NCBI GenBank assembly: GCA_016124205.1
Contig: WGOD01000002.1
Location: 186,001 to 250,000 of the forward strand
Length of the DNA stretch: 64,000 nucleotides
Direction: 5' to 3'
Source of the DNA: Alphaproteobacteria bacterium
Lineage (GTDB): Bacteria; Pseudomonadota; Alphaproteobacteria; Caulobacterales; Maricaulaceae
Shown here: positions 39,839-49,200 of the stretch, piece after piece
How positions within the stretch are numbered: position 1 is the stretch's first letter
Layout: each line of letters begins with the position of its first letter
Translations under genes and position numbers: made by a program
The notes under the pieces: model-generated
What the model was told of the DNA's origin: nothing
Databases searched by the model: none
The model's input: the letters and a program-made list of their open reading frames with translations, nothing else

Positions 39839-40200
39839 GGACGCCCCCCGGCTGGAACCACCTCCGCACCCGATCCGTCATCGGATGCCAGCAAATCGTC
39901 GGAATAGGTCTCGCGGCCCTGCTCGATCAGCAGCGGCAGATCGCTCATCGCGACCTCTCGGGAGGGGTCGAGCGGTTCGAAGCCTAGATAGCGGCGCGCC
40001 AGCGTACGCAGCCGCTCGGGGTCTTCCAGATGCGCGACCTCGACCTGCAGCACATTGATCTGGCGGCGCTCTTCGGAGAGCTGCTCCTGAAGGTCGGCGA
40101 GACGTTCCTGGGCCCCCTGGGCTTCCGTCTTGGCGATGTAGAGCGCAACGGCGAGCGCCGCGGCGACCACAAAGGCCAGAAGATTGAGCGCACGGATCAT
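39835..40200 (-). CDS. ftsL: Cell division protein FtsL
   Basis: A 121-residue bitopic protein: short N-terminus, transmembrane helix (about residues 5-23), a coiled-coil periplasmic segment (about 28-65, heptad-like Leu/Ile/Glu/Arg) and a low-complexity tail. Sequence conservation of FtsL is low, so the assignment rests mainly on topology and position between rsmH and ftsI. Both junctions overlap by four bases. Confidence 0.88.
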   Translation of the reverse strand: MIRALNLLAFVVAAALAVALYIAKTEAQGAQERLADLQEQLSEERRQINVLQVEVAHLEDPERLRTLARRYLGFEPLDPSREVAMSDLPLLIEQGRETYSDDLLASDDGSGAEVVPAGGRP

Positions 40201-41192
40201 AGAGCGGCCTCCAGACGGGACAGCGGCGGTGCGGGGGGCAGGAGATCGTCCGAGGCCGGCCAGACCGGCGCATCGGTGCGGATGGCGGCGCGAAGCTTTG
40301 CGGAGCGCGCACGGGGATTTTCGAATGTTTCCGCCTCACCGGCCTCCTGCGCCTTGCGCTGAAGCAGGCGGAAGGACGGTTCGGCTACCGGTTCGGCTTC
40401 CGGCATGTGGCGCGAGCCGCCCCCACCGGACAGGCCGGAGCGCTCGCGCAGGAAGCTCTTCACGATGCGGTCTTCCAGGGAATGGAAGGTGACGACGACC
40501 AGCCGTCCGGCCGGCGCGAGGATCTTTTCGGCGGCATGAAGGGCGCGGACCAGTTCGCCGAGCTCGTCATTGATGTAGATGCGCAGCGCCTGAAAAGTCC
40601 GCGTGGCCGGGTGGATGCGGCCCGGCTTGCCGCCGACCGCCTTCGCGACGATTTCGGCCAGCCGCTCGGTGGTCGCGATCTTTTCCTCGGCGCGGGCGCG
40701 GACGATGGCGGATGCAACCCGGCGCGACTTCTTCTCCTCGCCATAATGCCAGAAGATTGCGGCAAGGTCGGCTTCGGGCAGGAGCATGACGGCGTCTGCC
40801 GCACTCGGCCCCTCACCCGACATGCGCATGTCGAGCGGACCTTCCTTCGCAAACGAAAAGCCGCGCTCGGCCTGGTCAATCTGCATGGACGAAACGCCGA
40901 TATCGAGCACGATGCCGTCGACGGTCTCGCCACCATTGACCGCGACCACCTCGTCCATCGCCGAGAAGGGCGCGCGGACGAGCACAAAGCGGCCGGGGAA
41001 GAGCGCCTTCACCTGCTCGGCCATCGGGGCGACGGTCGGGTCACGGTCGATGCCCAGAACGCGGCAGTCCGCTTCGCCCAGAATGGCGCGGGTATAGCCC
41101 CCGGCCCCGAACGTGCCGTCGATATAGAGCGCGCCATCGCGCGGCTGCAGGGCGGCAACGACCTCATTGAGCATGACGGGAGCGTGGCTCAT
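40197..41192 (-). CDS. rsmH: 16S rRNA (cytosine1402-N4)-methyltransferase RsmH
   Basis: SAM-dependent methyltransferase acting on C1402 of 16S rRNA. The 331-residue product starts MSHAPVMLNEVV and has the SAM-binding GTFGAGGYT near 29-37, the DIGVSSMQID segment, and the later ATRTFQALRIYINDEL and TFHSLEDRIVK segments. The start is immediately after the mraZ stop (no gap). Confidence 0.97.
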   Translation of the reverse strand: MSHAPVMLNEVVAALQPRDGALYIDGTFGAGGYTRAILGEADCRVLGIDRDPTVAPMAEQVKALFPGRFVLVRAPFSAMDEVVAVNGGETVDGIVLDIGVSSMQIDQAERGFSFAKEGPLDMRMSGEGPSAADAVMLLPEADLAAIFWHYGEEKKSRRVASAIVRARAEEKIATTERLAEIVAKAVGGKPGRIHPATRTFQALRIYINDELGELVRALHAAEKILAPAGRLVVVTFHSLEDRIVKSFLRERSGLSGGGGSRHMPEAEPVAEPSFRLLQRKAQEAGEAETFENPRARSAKLRAAIRTDAPVWPASDDLLPPAPPLSRLEAAL

Positions 41193-41654
41193 CTACGCCC
41201 CCACCGGCCGTGACGGCGGCAGTTTCATCGCGCGCTTGTTCTCGCGGGCGAACTTGCGGGCCTCGACCTCATGCGCGGCATAGACGTCCGGATTCCAGAT
41301 CTCGAACCGCGCCCCAAGGCCGACGAAGGTCGCCTTGTCCGACAGGCCGGCATGTTCGGCGAAGGGCTTCGGCAGGGTGATGCGGCCATTGGCGTCGAAG
41401 GAGAGCGGACGGGCGGAACCGAAGATGGCGCGCTCCAGTGCAACGCGCGCATCGTCATAGGGGTCCATGCTTTCGATCATCTGCAGGTAGCGATCCATCA
41501 AGGATTGCCCGCCACCTTCCAGATAGTCGCCGTCGAAGGACGGCCAGACATAGATGCCGTCGAAGGGTCCGTTGCGGACGATCGCGCGGAAATCGGCGGG
41601 GACGGACAGGCGCCCCTTCGCATCGATTCCGTTGGTCGTCGTCGACAGAAACAC
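41193..41654 (-). CDS. mraZ: Transcriptional regulator MraZ
   Basis: First gene of the division/cell-wall cluster. It is a ring-forming DNA-binding protein with two SpoVT-AbrB-like domains; in E. coli it represses its own promoter. The 153-residue product shows NGIDAKGRLSVPADFR in the first domain and FDANGRITLPKPFAEHAG in the second. The start is GTG at 41654, with GGGGAG about 10 bases upstream. Its putative boxes are at 41698-41722. Confidence 0.96.
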   Translation of the reverse strand: MFLSTTTNGIDAKGRLSVPADFRAIVRNGPFDGIYVWPSFDGDYLEGGGQSLMDRYLQMIESMDPYDDARVALERAIFGSARPLSFDANGRITLPKPFAEHAGLSDKATFVGLGARFEIWNPDVYAAHEVEARKFARENKRAMKLPPSRPVGA

Positions 41655-41687
41655 CCTGGATCTCCCCTCGCCACGGAGCCGCCCTCG

Positions 41688-41727
41688 TGGTTAATGATGG
41701 GATAACATGGGATTTCATGGGAAACAA
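41688..41727 (-). promoter_or_regulatory. mraZ promoter with MraZ boxes
   Basis: Three TGGGA boxes with an exact 10-bp period lie at 41698-41702, 41708-41712 and 41718-41722 on the plus strand; a degenerate fourth (TGGTT) is at 41688-41692. They match the known MraZ target of TGGG repeats spaced by five bases. On the minus strand a candidate promoter overlaps them: -35 TTGTTT (41722-41727) and -10 TATCCC (41699-41704) spaced by 17. This arrangement fits autoregulation. Confidence 0.7.
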
Positions 41728-41775
41728 CGCGGAATACGTCTCCGGCCCTGCTTTTTCTAGGGTCAGGACAGTATT

Positions 41776-41797
41776 CGCGGCCGCCTCAACGGCCGCG
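41776..41797. other. Perfect inverted repeat between rnpB and mraZ
   Basis: CGCGGCCG and CGGCCGCG flank a six-base loop (CCTCAA). It lies 60 bp downstream of the rnpB 3' end on the minus strand. Neither side has a T-run directly next to the stem, so a terminator is not supported; it may help define the rnpB 3' end or block read-through into mraZ. Confidence 0.4.
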
Positions 41798-41857
41798 CGA
41801 AAAGAACATATAAAGAACAGATTGAAGCGGCTTCGTGAAAAACCGGGAGGTTAGAGG

Positions 41858-42253
41858 GGTCAGGCGGCCTGTAAGCCGGGTTCTGTGCCGCTGTTTCCGG
41901 GATGGAAACAACGCGGCGGCCATTCCTCTGCGACACGCCTCGCGGCGTGCCTGACGCGACCTACCCGAATGGCACCCAAGGGCGGGTGTGCCGGACGAGC
42001 CAGCATCCATTCCTATTCGGTCTTGCTCCGGGTGGGGCTTGCCATGCCCCCTTCCTTACGGTCGGGGCGGTGCGCTCTTACCGCACCGTTTCACCCTTGC
42101 CTGCCGCAAGCGGCCGGCGGTCTGTTCTCTGTGGCGCTATCCCTGGGGTCGCCCCCGCCAGGCGTTACCTGGCACCCTGCCCTTGCGGAGCCCGGACTTT
42201 CCTCCCCCGCGTCCTTTCGGAGCTTGCGGGAGCAGCCGCCCGGCCGCCTGACC
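41858..42253 (-). ncRNA. rnpB: RNase P RNA component
   Basis: The catalytic RNA of RNase P, about 396 nt, type A. The P1 helix pairs GGTCAGGCGGCC at the 5' end (near 42253-42242) with GGCCGCCTGACC at the 3' end (41869-41858). The P4 segments are clear on the minus strand: GAGGAAAGTCCGGGCTCC (42205-42188) and ACAGAACCCGGCTTAC (41886-41871). The conserved GGATAGCGCCACAGAGAACAG block and the GTAACGCCTGG segment lie between. Its ends are estimated from the P1 helix. It lies upstream of mraZ on the same strand. Confidence 0.95.
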
Positions 42254-42258
42254 AGCCG

Positions 42259-42289
42259 TCTATGTCGGCTCAGGAGGGCTTCGCGTCAA
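42259..42289 (-). promoter_or_regulatory. Probable rnpB promoter
   Basis: On the minus strand TTGACG (42289-42284) is followed after 18 bases by ACATAG (42265-42260), just before the predicted rnpB 5' end. The -35 lies inside the coding end of the DUF2306-like gene and the -10 just after its stop. Confidence 0.5.
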
Positions 42290-42794
42290 GCGCGCGGGCA
42301 TAGCGGTGGATCACACCCCTGTCGCCGCGCCAGATCCAGATCGCCCCGACCAGGGCCACGGCGAGCGTTGCGAGCACCACCGCCCACCAGAAGGTCGACA
42401 TGCCGCCATAGGCGACGGCGAAGCGCGTCGCGAGCTGGGACACACCCGCCGCGACAAGGCCGACATAGGACCAGGCCATGAATTTGTAGTGGCCGAAGAC
42501 GAGCTGGGCGCGCCCCTTGGCGGTCTTTGCCCGTTTCGAGGCGAGGATCATCCACAGGCCGGCGATCAGTGTCGCGGCGCTCAACAAGGAGAGCCAGTGA
42601 AAGGCGGTGATGCCGTCATCGGCCATCGGCAGGCCGGCCAGGATCAACACCCAGAAGGCCGCGAGATAGGTATAGCCGGTCAGCTTGTGCTGCCCGTCCG
42701 CCTTCGGGCGGATCAGCACAAACGCGCCCGTGATCAGTGCGACCAGCGCTGCCGCCGTGTGGGTTGCGCCCCAGATGTCATGAATGATCTGCAT
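42270..42794 (-). CDS. DUF2306-like membrane protein
   Basis: A 174-residue protein with about six transmembrane helices and conserved-looking His residues (MQIIHDIWGATHTAA, GQHKLTGYTY, GHYKFMAWSYVG, the pattern I associate with DUF2306). The ATG at 42794 has a GGAGG site; the preceding TTG is less likely. It might be a heme- or electron-transfer-related membrane protein, but there is no direct evidence. Its stop is 17 bp before the rnpB 5' end. Confidence 0.65.
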   Translation of the reverse strand: MQIIHDIWGATHTAAALVALITGAFVLIRPKADGQHKLTGYTYLAAFWVLILAGLPMADDGITAFHWLSLLSAATLIAGLWMILASKRAKTAKGRAQLVFGHYKFMAWSYVGLVAAGVSQLATRFAVAYGGMSTFWWAVVLATLAVALVGAIWIWRGDRGVIHRYARALDAKPS

Positions 42795-42905
42795 CAATGC
42801 CTCCTTGAGAATGAATTACTTTATAGTTTGAAGTTTATGGATTTTGAAGGGGGATTGGATGGGCGCGGGTCCCGGGGGTGGCCGATCAAGTCGAAGAGTC
42901 GTTCC

Positions 42906-43457
42906 TGCCCCGGCTCAGGTCCGGGGTGAACTCCGGCGGAAATCCAGAACAACCTGTGACACTGCACTCCTGCCTTCGCGGGAGTGACGGCGCATCTCGT
43001 ATGGTTTCGAGGGAAGCCGGAGTCTGACGGGACAGACGCTTTGGACCCCGGTCCTCGCTTCGCGATACCGGGGAGCGTCAAAGATGTACGAGGGGGAAGT
43101 ACGTGTCCTCTCTTCTCGAAGGGGAGGGACGCGAGCGGCTTGCGAAAGCAAGACGGGAGCGGGGTGGGGAGATGTTTGCTTCCAACGCACCGGGTTTCCT
43201 GCGCAGGCAGGAAACCCGACTGGATCCCTGCCTTCGCAGGGATCCCGGGAGATTACCTGCCCCCCGCCCCGGATATATTCCGAGGCCCGTCCACGCTTCC
43301 GGTTAACCCTCAAGTTGGACAGGTCCCGGCATCCCCGCCTTCGCGGGGACAGGTAAGGCCGGGACAGAGCAAATCGATCATGTCACGACGTCATTCCGGC
43401 GAAGGCCGGAATCCGGAACCAAGGAATACCTGGACTCCCGCCTTCGCGGGAGTGACG
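42906..43457. repeat. Island of several palindromic repeat families
   Basis: The 668-bp gap between the DUF2306-like gene and the amidase gene has no convincing coding frame. It contains hairpins with the CCTTCG loop at about 42969-42987, 43223-43244, 43333-43351 and 43434-43453; a related inverted unit ATTCCGGCGAAGGCCGGAAT near 43387-43406; GGACCCCGGTCCTCGC...ACCGGGG near 43041-43075; GTTTCCTGCGCAGGCAGGAAAC near 43194-43215; and at 43115-43169 a copy of the repeat found at 1734-1789. It looks like a site of repeat accumulation rather than a gene remnant. Confidence 0.75.
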
Positions 43458-43462
43458 GAGGG

Positions 43463-44128
43463 TTATCCAGAAATCGCCGCAACGCCCTTGATCAGGCGCC
43501 GAGTCTCTTCATCCGCCTCGCCGGTCACGGCGGAGGGGCGGAAGCGACGCTGGAAGGCCTCGATCACCGCAGCCACGCCCGCATCGAGCCCGTAGCCAAT
43601 CTTCTTGAGGTCGCCCTCGACGTCATCGGAGGGCTCGTCGATCAGGGACGGCCAGACGGCCGCGCCGACATCCGCCAGCCGCCTCCACTGAAATCTCTCG
43701 CCTGGGTCCTGTTTGCGACCCGGGGCGAGGTCGGAATGGCCGATCACCGCTGACGGATCGAGGTCGTGGCGTTCGAGAATGTCCTGAACGAGGTCGATCA
43801 CCGCGACGATCTGGTCATCCGGGTAATCGGGAAGGCCGAAATCATGCCCGCCATTGACGATCTCGATCCCGATCGAGGCCGAGTTCATGTCGGTCTCGCC
43901 CCGCCATTCGCCGACACCGGCATGCCAGGCGCGTTTCTCCTCGTCGACTAGGCGCAGGACGTTTCCGTCCTCCTCGACCACGTAGTGGGCGCTCACGCCG
44001 GCGTCCGGGTCGCGCAGGCGCTCGATCGCCGCCTGTCCCGTCTCCATGCCGGTGTAGTGCAGCACGACGAAGCGGATGGGCGTCTTCCGGTCGTTGAAGT
44101 TCGGCGACGGCAGGTCGGTGATGGTCAT
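43463..44128 (-). CDS. N-acetylmuramoyl-L-alanine amidase, AmpD type
   Basis: A 221-residue zinc amidase that cleaves the MurNAc-L-Ala bond of peptidoglycan fragments. The amidase_2 domain begins VVLHYTG with the first zinc His, and has HYVVEEDG, AWHAGVGEW and GHSDLAPGRKQDPG, which holds the other ligands. The C-terminal 60 residues look like a peptidoglycan-binding domain (KKIGYGLDAGVAAVIEAFQRRF). No signal peptide is present, so a cytoplasmic recycling role like AmpD is likely. The start at 44128 overlaps the EamA gene stop (ATGA). Confidence 0.9.
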   Translation of the reverse strand: MTITDLPSPNFNDRKTPIRFVVLHYTGMETGQAAIERLRDPDAGVSAHYVVEEDGNVLRLVDEEKRAWHAGVGEWRGETDMNSASIGIEIVNGGHDFGLPDYPDDQIVAVIDLVQDILERHDLDPSAVIGHSDLAPGRKQDPGERFQWRRLADVGAAVWPSLIDEPSDDVEGDLKKIGYGLDAGVAAVIEAFQRRFRPSAVTGEADEETRRLIKGVAAISG

Positions 44129-45039
44129 AACGCTTCTTCGCGCGTCAACGGGGCCTTGGGCAAGGCCTTGTTCGGACGCGCCGCGACAAGGGCGACGCCG
44201 GCCAGTGCGATCGCCCCGCCAACGGCCAGTCGCCAGCCCAGCGGATCGCCCGCCACCAGAATGCCGAAGGCGACGCCGGAGAGCGGTGCCATCAGCGTCA
44301 ACGGCGCAATGAGATTGGTCTCGTAGCGCTGGATGAGGTGGTAGAAGACGCCATGGCCGAACACGTTGACCAGCCCCACCGTGTAGATCAGGGCCAGGAC
44401 AAACAGGAAGCCGCCGCTCATCACAGCCGCGATCTGCCCGCGTTCCAGGAGAAGCGACAGGACCAGCAGCGGTCCGATCGACAAGACCCCGATCCACGCC
44501 TGCAGCCGGAAGGGCTTCATGTCGATCTTCTTCACGAGGATCATGCCGACGGCCGACACGGCGGCCGCGGCGATGCCGAACAGAAGCCCGAGCGAAATGG
44601 TCAGATTGGCCGGGTCTGCACTGACCAACGCTACGCCTGTGAAGGCCGCGACCGTGCCGATCACGCGAAGCGGGCCGAGCTTCTCGCCCAGCCAGACGAC
44701 CGACAGGATGGTTGCGAATGGCACGCCGAGCTGCAGCGTGATCGCCATGCCCGACGGGGTGGCAGACTGCAGCCCGATGAAGATGAGCGCGTATTGGACA
44801 CCCCCCATACAGGCCGCAACGCCGATAAGGCGCGGCCAGTCCTTCGGCATGGGCCGCAGGAAGGGCGCCAGCACCATGGCCAGCAGCAGGAAACGCAGGA
44901 AGGCGAAGAAGATGGGCGGGCTGCCCTCGAAGCCCGGAACCCAGGCCGGTATTCCCGCAATCGAGAATTTCGCGACGACGAAGTTGAAGCCCCAGATCAG
45001 GCACATGGCCACAAGGCCGAGAGCGTCGCGCAGCGTCAT
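44125..45039 (-). CDS. EamA/DMT family transporter
   Basis: A 304-residue protein with about ten transmembrane helices and two EamA repeats (first near residues 5-140, second near 150-290). The pattern fits drug/metabolite efflux proteins; substrate is unknown. It is translationally coupled to the AmpD-type amidase, so a link to wall-fragment recycling is possible but not shown. Confidence 0.88.
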   Translation of the reverse strand: MTLRDALGLVAMCLIWGFNFVVAKFSIAGIPAWVPGFEGSPPIFFAFLRFLLLAMVLAPFLRPMPKDWPRLIGVAACMGGVQYALIFIGLQSATPSGMAITLQLGVPFATILSVVWLGEKLGPLRVIGTVAAFTGVALVSADPANLTISLGLLFGIAAAAVSAVGMILVKKIDMKPFRLQAWIGVLSIGPLLVLSLLLERGQIAAVMSGGFLFVLALIYTVGLVNVFGHGVFYHLIQRYETNLIAPLTLMAPLSGVAFGILVAGDPLGWRLAVGGAIALAGVALVAARPNKALPKAPLTREEAL

Positions 45040-45087
45040 GGGTCCGGGCGTTAGCCCGGAATGCCGGTTTCAGGCAAATGATTTGAT

Positions 45088-45390
45088 CTAGAAGCGGCCG
45101 GTGCCTTCGACGGTCCAGCCATTCGGGCCGCGGCGCGCGACCAGCAGGGTCGGATCGCCATTGTCGTCACCGCCCCGGTTGCGCGGTCCGCGGATCTTCG
45201 TCCACAGCCACCAGGCCCCGCCGGCCAGCAGGGCGACACCGATCGCAGCTATGGCCGCGGCGGTCAGGACGGCGGCGAGGAAGAGGACCAGACCGATGAA
45301 GGCGATCGCGATCACGCCCGCAGCGAGCGCGCGGACGAAACGTCCGGCCCCTTGGGCAATCCGTTCGGATGAATTGTTCGCTTCGGTCAT
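45088..45390 (-). CDS. Small membrane protein of unknown function
   Basis: A 100-residue product starting at the ATG at 45390. It has a polar N-terminus (MTEANNSSERIAQG), one long or two tight hydrophobic helices (about 24-64, Ala/Ile/Leu-rich), and a basic-polar tail ending VEGTGRF. It precedes the EamA gene on the same strand with a 48-bp gap. No family recognised. Confidence 0.7.
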   Translation of the reverse strand: MTEANNSSERIAQGAGRFVRALAAGVIAIAFIGLVLFLAAVLTAAAIAAIGVALLAGGAWWLWTKIRGPRNRGGDDNGDPTLLVARRGPNGWTVEGTGRF

Positions 45391-45452
45391 GCGGCTACTC
45401 CAGTTCTTGCCCCCGCATCCTGACATCAATTTTGGGGCCAGAATGCGCCGCG

Positions 45453-46151
45453 TCAATTGCCGGGCCGCGATTCCCTTGCCCGGATCGCGCGAATTTGAGC
45501 GTAAGCGGCATTGATCATGGCCATTTTCTCATCGGCGAGGCGCTGCATTTCCGGCGGCGCGCCGCGCGCGACGAGCGCGTCCGGGTGATTCTGGGCCGCG
45601 ATCCGGCGGTAGGCGCGCTTCAACCCGGCCTCGTCGATATCGGGATCGATTCCCAGGATCAGCCAGGGGTCGTCCTCAGGCAGGCCGACATGACCCATGC
45701 GGATGCGTCGGTATTCCCGCTCCGAAAAGCCGAAGATGTCGGCCACGGTTTCAAGGAAGGTCAGCTCCGCCGGCGTCACGCGGCCATCCGCCTTGGCGAT
45801 GTGGAACAGCCCGTCGAGCACGTCTTCCAGCACTGCCGGGTGGGCGCGGAAACGGCGCGCGAGCCGCTGCGCATAGCCTTCGAAGCCGAGCGTGGTTTCC
45901 TTCGCGAGGTTGAACAGGCGGGCAATCGCCTCCTCGCCCTCTTTCGGGGCACGGAAGACCCGGCGGAAGGCTTCGATCTCGTCGGTCGTGACGACCCCGT
46001 CCGCCTTGGCCATTTTCGCGCCGAGACCGATCAGCGCCATGGCGAAATCGGCATGGTCCACGCGCCGGCCCGGCCCGCATTCCTCGATCTCGCAATCGAA
46101 GGGGTCGGACCGCCCGGCGATGAAATGGGTCAGCTTGCGCCAGAGGGACAT
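45453..46151 (-). CDS. TerB-DnaJ domain co-chaperone (DjlA-like)
   Basis: A 232-residue cytoplasmic protein. A TerB-type helical domain (about 30-145, KMAKADGVVTTDEIEAFRR and HIAKADGRVTPAELTFLE) is followed by a C-terminal J domain with the HPD motif (QNHPDALVARG). This is the DjlA layout without the N-terminal transmembrane segment of the E. coli protein. The ATG at 46151 follows GGAGAC. It is divergent from the 5-oxoprolinase gene across 51 bp. Confidence 0.88.
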   Translation of the reverse strand: MSLWRKLTHFIAGRSDPFDCEIEECGPGRRVDHADFAMALIGLGAKMAKADGVVTTDEIEAFRRVFRAPKEGEEAIARLFNLAKETTLGFEGYAQRLARRFRAHPAVLEDVLDGLFHIAKADGRVTPAELTFLETVADIFGFSEREYRRIRMGHVGLPEDDPWLILGIDPDIDEAGLKRAYRRIAAQNHPDALVARGAPPEMQRLADEKMAMINAAYAQIRAIRARESRPGN

Positions 46152-46202
46152 GGGTCTAGTCTCCGGCCCGCATGTAACGCGGGAATCGGGCGGGCGCGAG
46201 TC

Positions 46203-49200
46203 GTGAACGGCAGGTGGGAATTCTGGATCGACCGTGGCGGCACGTTTACCGATGTGCTGGCACGCGAGCCCGGTGGCCGCGTTCGCGCGATGAAGCTGCT
46301 GTCGGAAAGCCCGGATTACCCTGATGCCGCCTCGGAAGGCGTGCGCCGGTTTCTGGGCCTGAAGAGTGGTGAGCCCATCCCCGCCGACACCATTACGGCG
46401 GTGAAGATGGGCACGACGGTCGCGACCAATGCCCTCCTGGAGCGCAAGGGCGCGCCGACGCTGTTCGTCGTGACGGAAGGCTTCGCCGACCTCCTCGTGA
46501 TCGGCGACCAGACCCGGCCCGACATCTTCGCGACGAAGATCGACCGGCCGGACCCGCTGCACCACCAGGTTCTGGAAGTGAAGGAACGGCTCGCCGCGGA
46601 TGGCAGCATCGTGGCTCCTCTGGACGAGGCCGCCGCCCTTGCCGGTCTCAAGGCAGCGCGGGGCGCGGGATGCCGGACCGCGGCGATTGCCTGCCTTCAC
46701 GCCTATGCCAATCCAGCGCACGAAAAACGCCTCGGTGAACTGGCGAGAGAGGCCGGGTTCGACACAATCATCCTGTCGAGCGAGGCCAGCCCGCTTGTGA
46801 AGATCGTGCCGCGCGCCTCAACCACGGTGCTCGACGCCTATCTGACGCCGGTGCTGAAGGATTATGCCGGACGGGTCGCCGAGCGGCTCGACGGTGCGCC
46901 GCTCTACTTCATGCAGTCGTCCGGCGGGCTCACCTCGGCGGACACGTTCGCCGCGCGCGATGCCGTCCTGTCCGGTCCGGCGGGCGGCGTGGTGGGCATG
47001 GCGAAGACCTCGGCCGCGGCCGGTTTTCCCAAAGTCATCGGCTTCGACATGGGCGGCACCTCGACCGATGTGTCGCGCTTCGATGGCGACCATTATGAGC
47101 GCGTGACCGAAGCGCGCATCGCGGGCCAGCGACTGCGCGCGCCGATGATGGCGGTCCATACCGTGGCGGCGGGCGGTGGTTCGGTCCTGTTTTTTGACGG
47201 TGAGCGTGCCCGTGTCGGCCCGGACAGCGCAGGCGCAATGCCCGGACCCGCCGGCTATGGCCGCGGCGGCCCGGCCGCGGTCACGGACGCGAATATCGTG
47301 CTTGGCCGTATCCAGCCCGATGATTTCCCGCAGGTTTTCGGATCAACCGGCGACGCGAAGCTGGACGTGGCTGCCAGCCGCGCGGCTCTGGCGGCGCTCG
47401 CTCAAGCGATGGGCACGGACGGGCCAGAGGCGGCCGCAGAGGGTTTCCTCGCGGTCGCCGTCGAAAACATGGCGCAGGCGATCAAGCAGATCTCGATCGG
47501 CCAGGGCGTCGACCCGGCGGGCTATGCCCTCTCCTCCTTCGGCGGCGCGGGCGGCCAGCATGCCTGCAAGGTCGCCGAGGCCCTCGGCATGACGGCGGTG
47601 CTGATCCATCCCTTCGCCGGGCTGTTGTCGGCGCTCGGGATCGGGCTCGCCGAGCTGCGGGAGACGCGCAAAGCGGCCTCCGGCCTGCCCTTCGATACCG
47701 GGCTTGGTGACGCGCGCAAGCGCGTCGAGGCGCTGGCCAACGACGCACGTGACGCCCTCATCCGGCAAGGTGCGATGGCGGAGGCGATCCGCTCGCGTCT
47801 GGAAGCCCGGATCAAGGTGGCCGGGTCGGACACCGCCTTGCCTGTCGGGTTCGCCGAATCTGATGCGATGCGCGCGGATTTCGAACGGGCACACAGCCAG
47901 CTGTTCGGCTTTACGCCGGGCGATGCCGCTCTGGTGATCGAGAGTGTCGCCGCGGAGGCCGAAGCCGACCCGCCGGGTGCCGGCGGCTGGTCGCTCGACC
48001 TGCCAGACGTATCTGGCGATCCGAAGCCGCGCCGCATCACGCAGGTCTTTTCCGGCGGTGCCTGGCGAGACACGCCGGTCGTGGCCCTGGAGGATTTCGG
48101 ACCCGAGGCGCGTTTCACCGGACCGGCACTGATCGTCGAACCCAACTCGACCATCGTGGTGGAAGCGGGCTGGACGGCTCGGCGCAAGGCCGATGGCATG
48201 CTGGTGCTGACCCGGGATGGGCGCACCGTGAAAGAAGCCGGGTCCACCGCACTCGACCCGGTGCGTCTGGAACTCTTCAACAAGCGTTTCATGGCCGTCG
48301 CGGAACAGATGGGCACGGCGCTCGAACGCACCGCGCACTCGGTCAACATCAAGGAACGGCTCGACTTCTCCTGTGCCGTTTTCGACGCGGAGGGCGGCCT
48401 CGTGGCCAACGCGCCGCACATGCCGGTGCATCTCGGTTCCATGTCGGCGAGCGTGAAGGCCGCCGCCGAAGCGCACCCGGACCTCGAGGCCGGTGACGCG
48501 GTGGCGGTAAACGCGCCTTATGACGGCGGCACGCATCTGCCGGACATCACGCTGGTCGTGCCGGTGTTCGACGAGGCGTCGGGCGAACGCCTGTTCTGGG
48601 TCGCGGCACGCGGTCACCATGCCGATGTCGGCGGGATTGCGCCCGGATCCATGCCGCCCTTCTCCAAGACGATCGACGAAGAAGGCGTGCTGTTCCGGAA
48701 TCTGAAGGTGATGGAAGGCGGGCGTTTCCTCGACGCCGAGGTGCACGCTGTCCTCAACGGCGGCCCCTACCCCGCCCGTAATCCGGACCAGAATGTCGCC
48801 GACATGAAGGCCCAGCTGGCCGCTTGCGCCAAGGGCGCGGCGGAGCTGAAGCGGATGGTCGCCGATCACGGGCTCGACGTCGTGCGCGCCTATATGGGCC
48901 ATGTCCAGGACAATGCCGAGCGCGCCGTTCGCCGGGTGATCGACGCGCTGGAGGATGGCGAGGCTATTTCGCGTCTGGAAGACGGGGCGGAAATCCGGGT
49001 CCGGATCACGGTCGACCGGGACGCTCGCACCGCCAAAGTCGATTTCACGGGCACCAGCGCCCAGCGCGCCAACAACTTCAATGCGCCGTCGAGCGTGGCA
49101 CGGGCCGCCGTACTCTACGTCTTCCGCTGTCTGGTCGGCGACGCGATCCCGCTCAATGAAGGCTGTCTGAAGCCGCTGGAGATCGTGATCCCGGAGGGCA

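Noticed and set aside
42798-43462. Short open frames in the repeat island
   Set aside because: They follow palindromic repeats, lack ribosome-binding sites, and have no protein-like composition.
45369-46202. N-terminal extension of the 5-oxoprolinase frame
   Set aside because: The 278 extra codons are antisense to the DnaJ-domain gene; the family N-terminus begins at the GTG at 46203.
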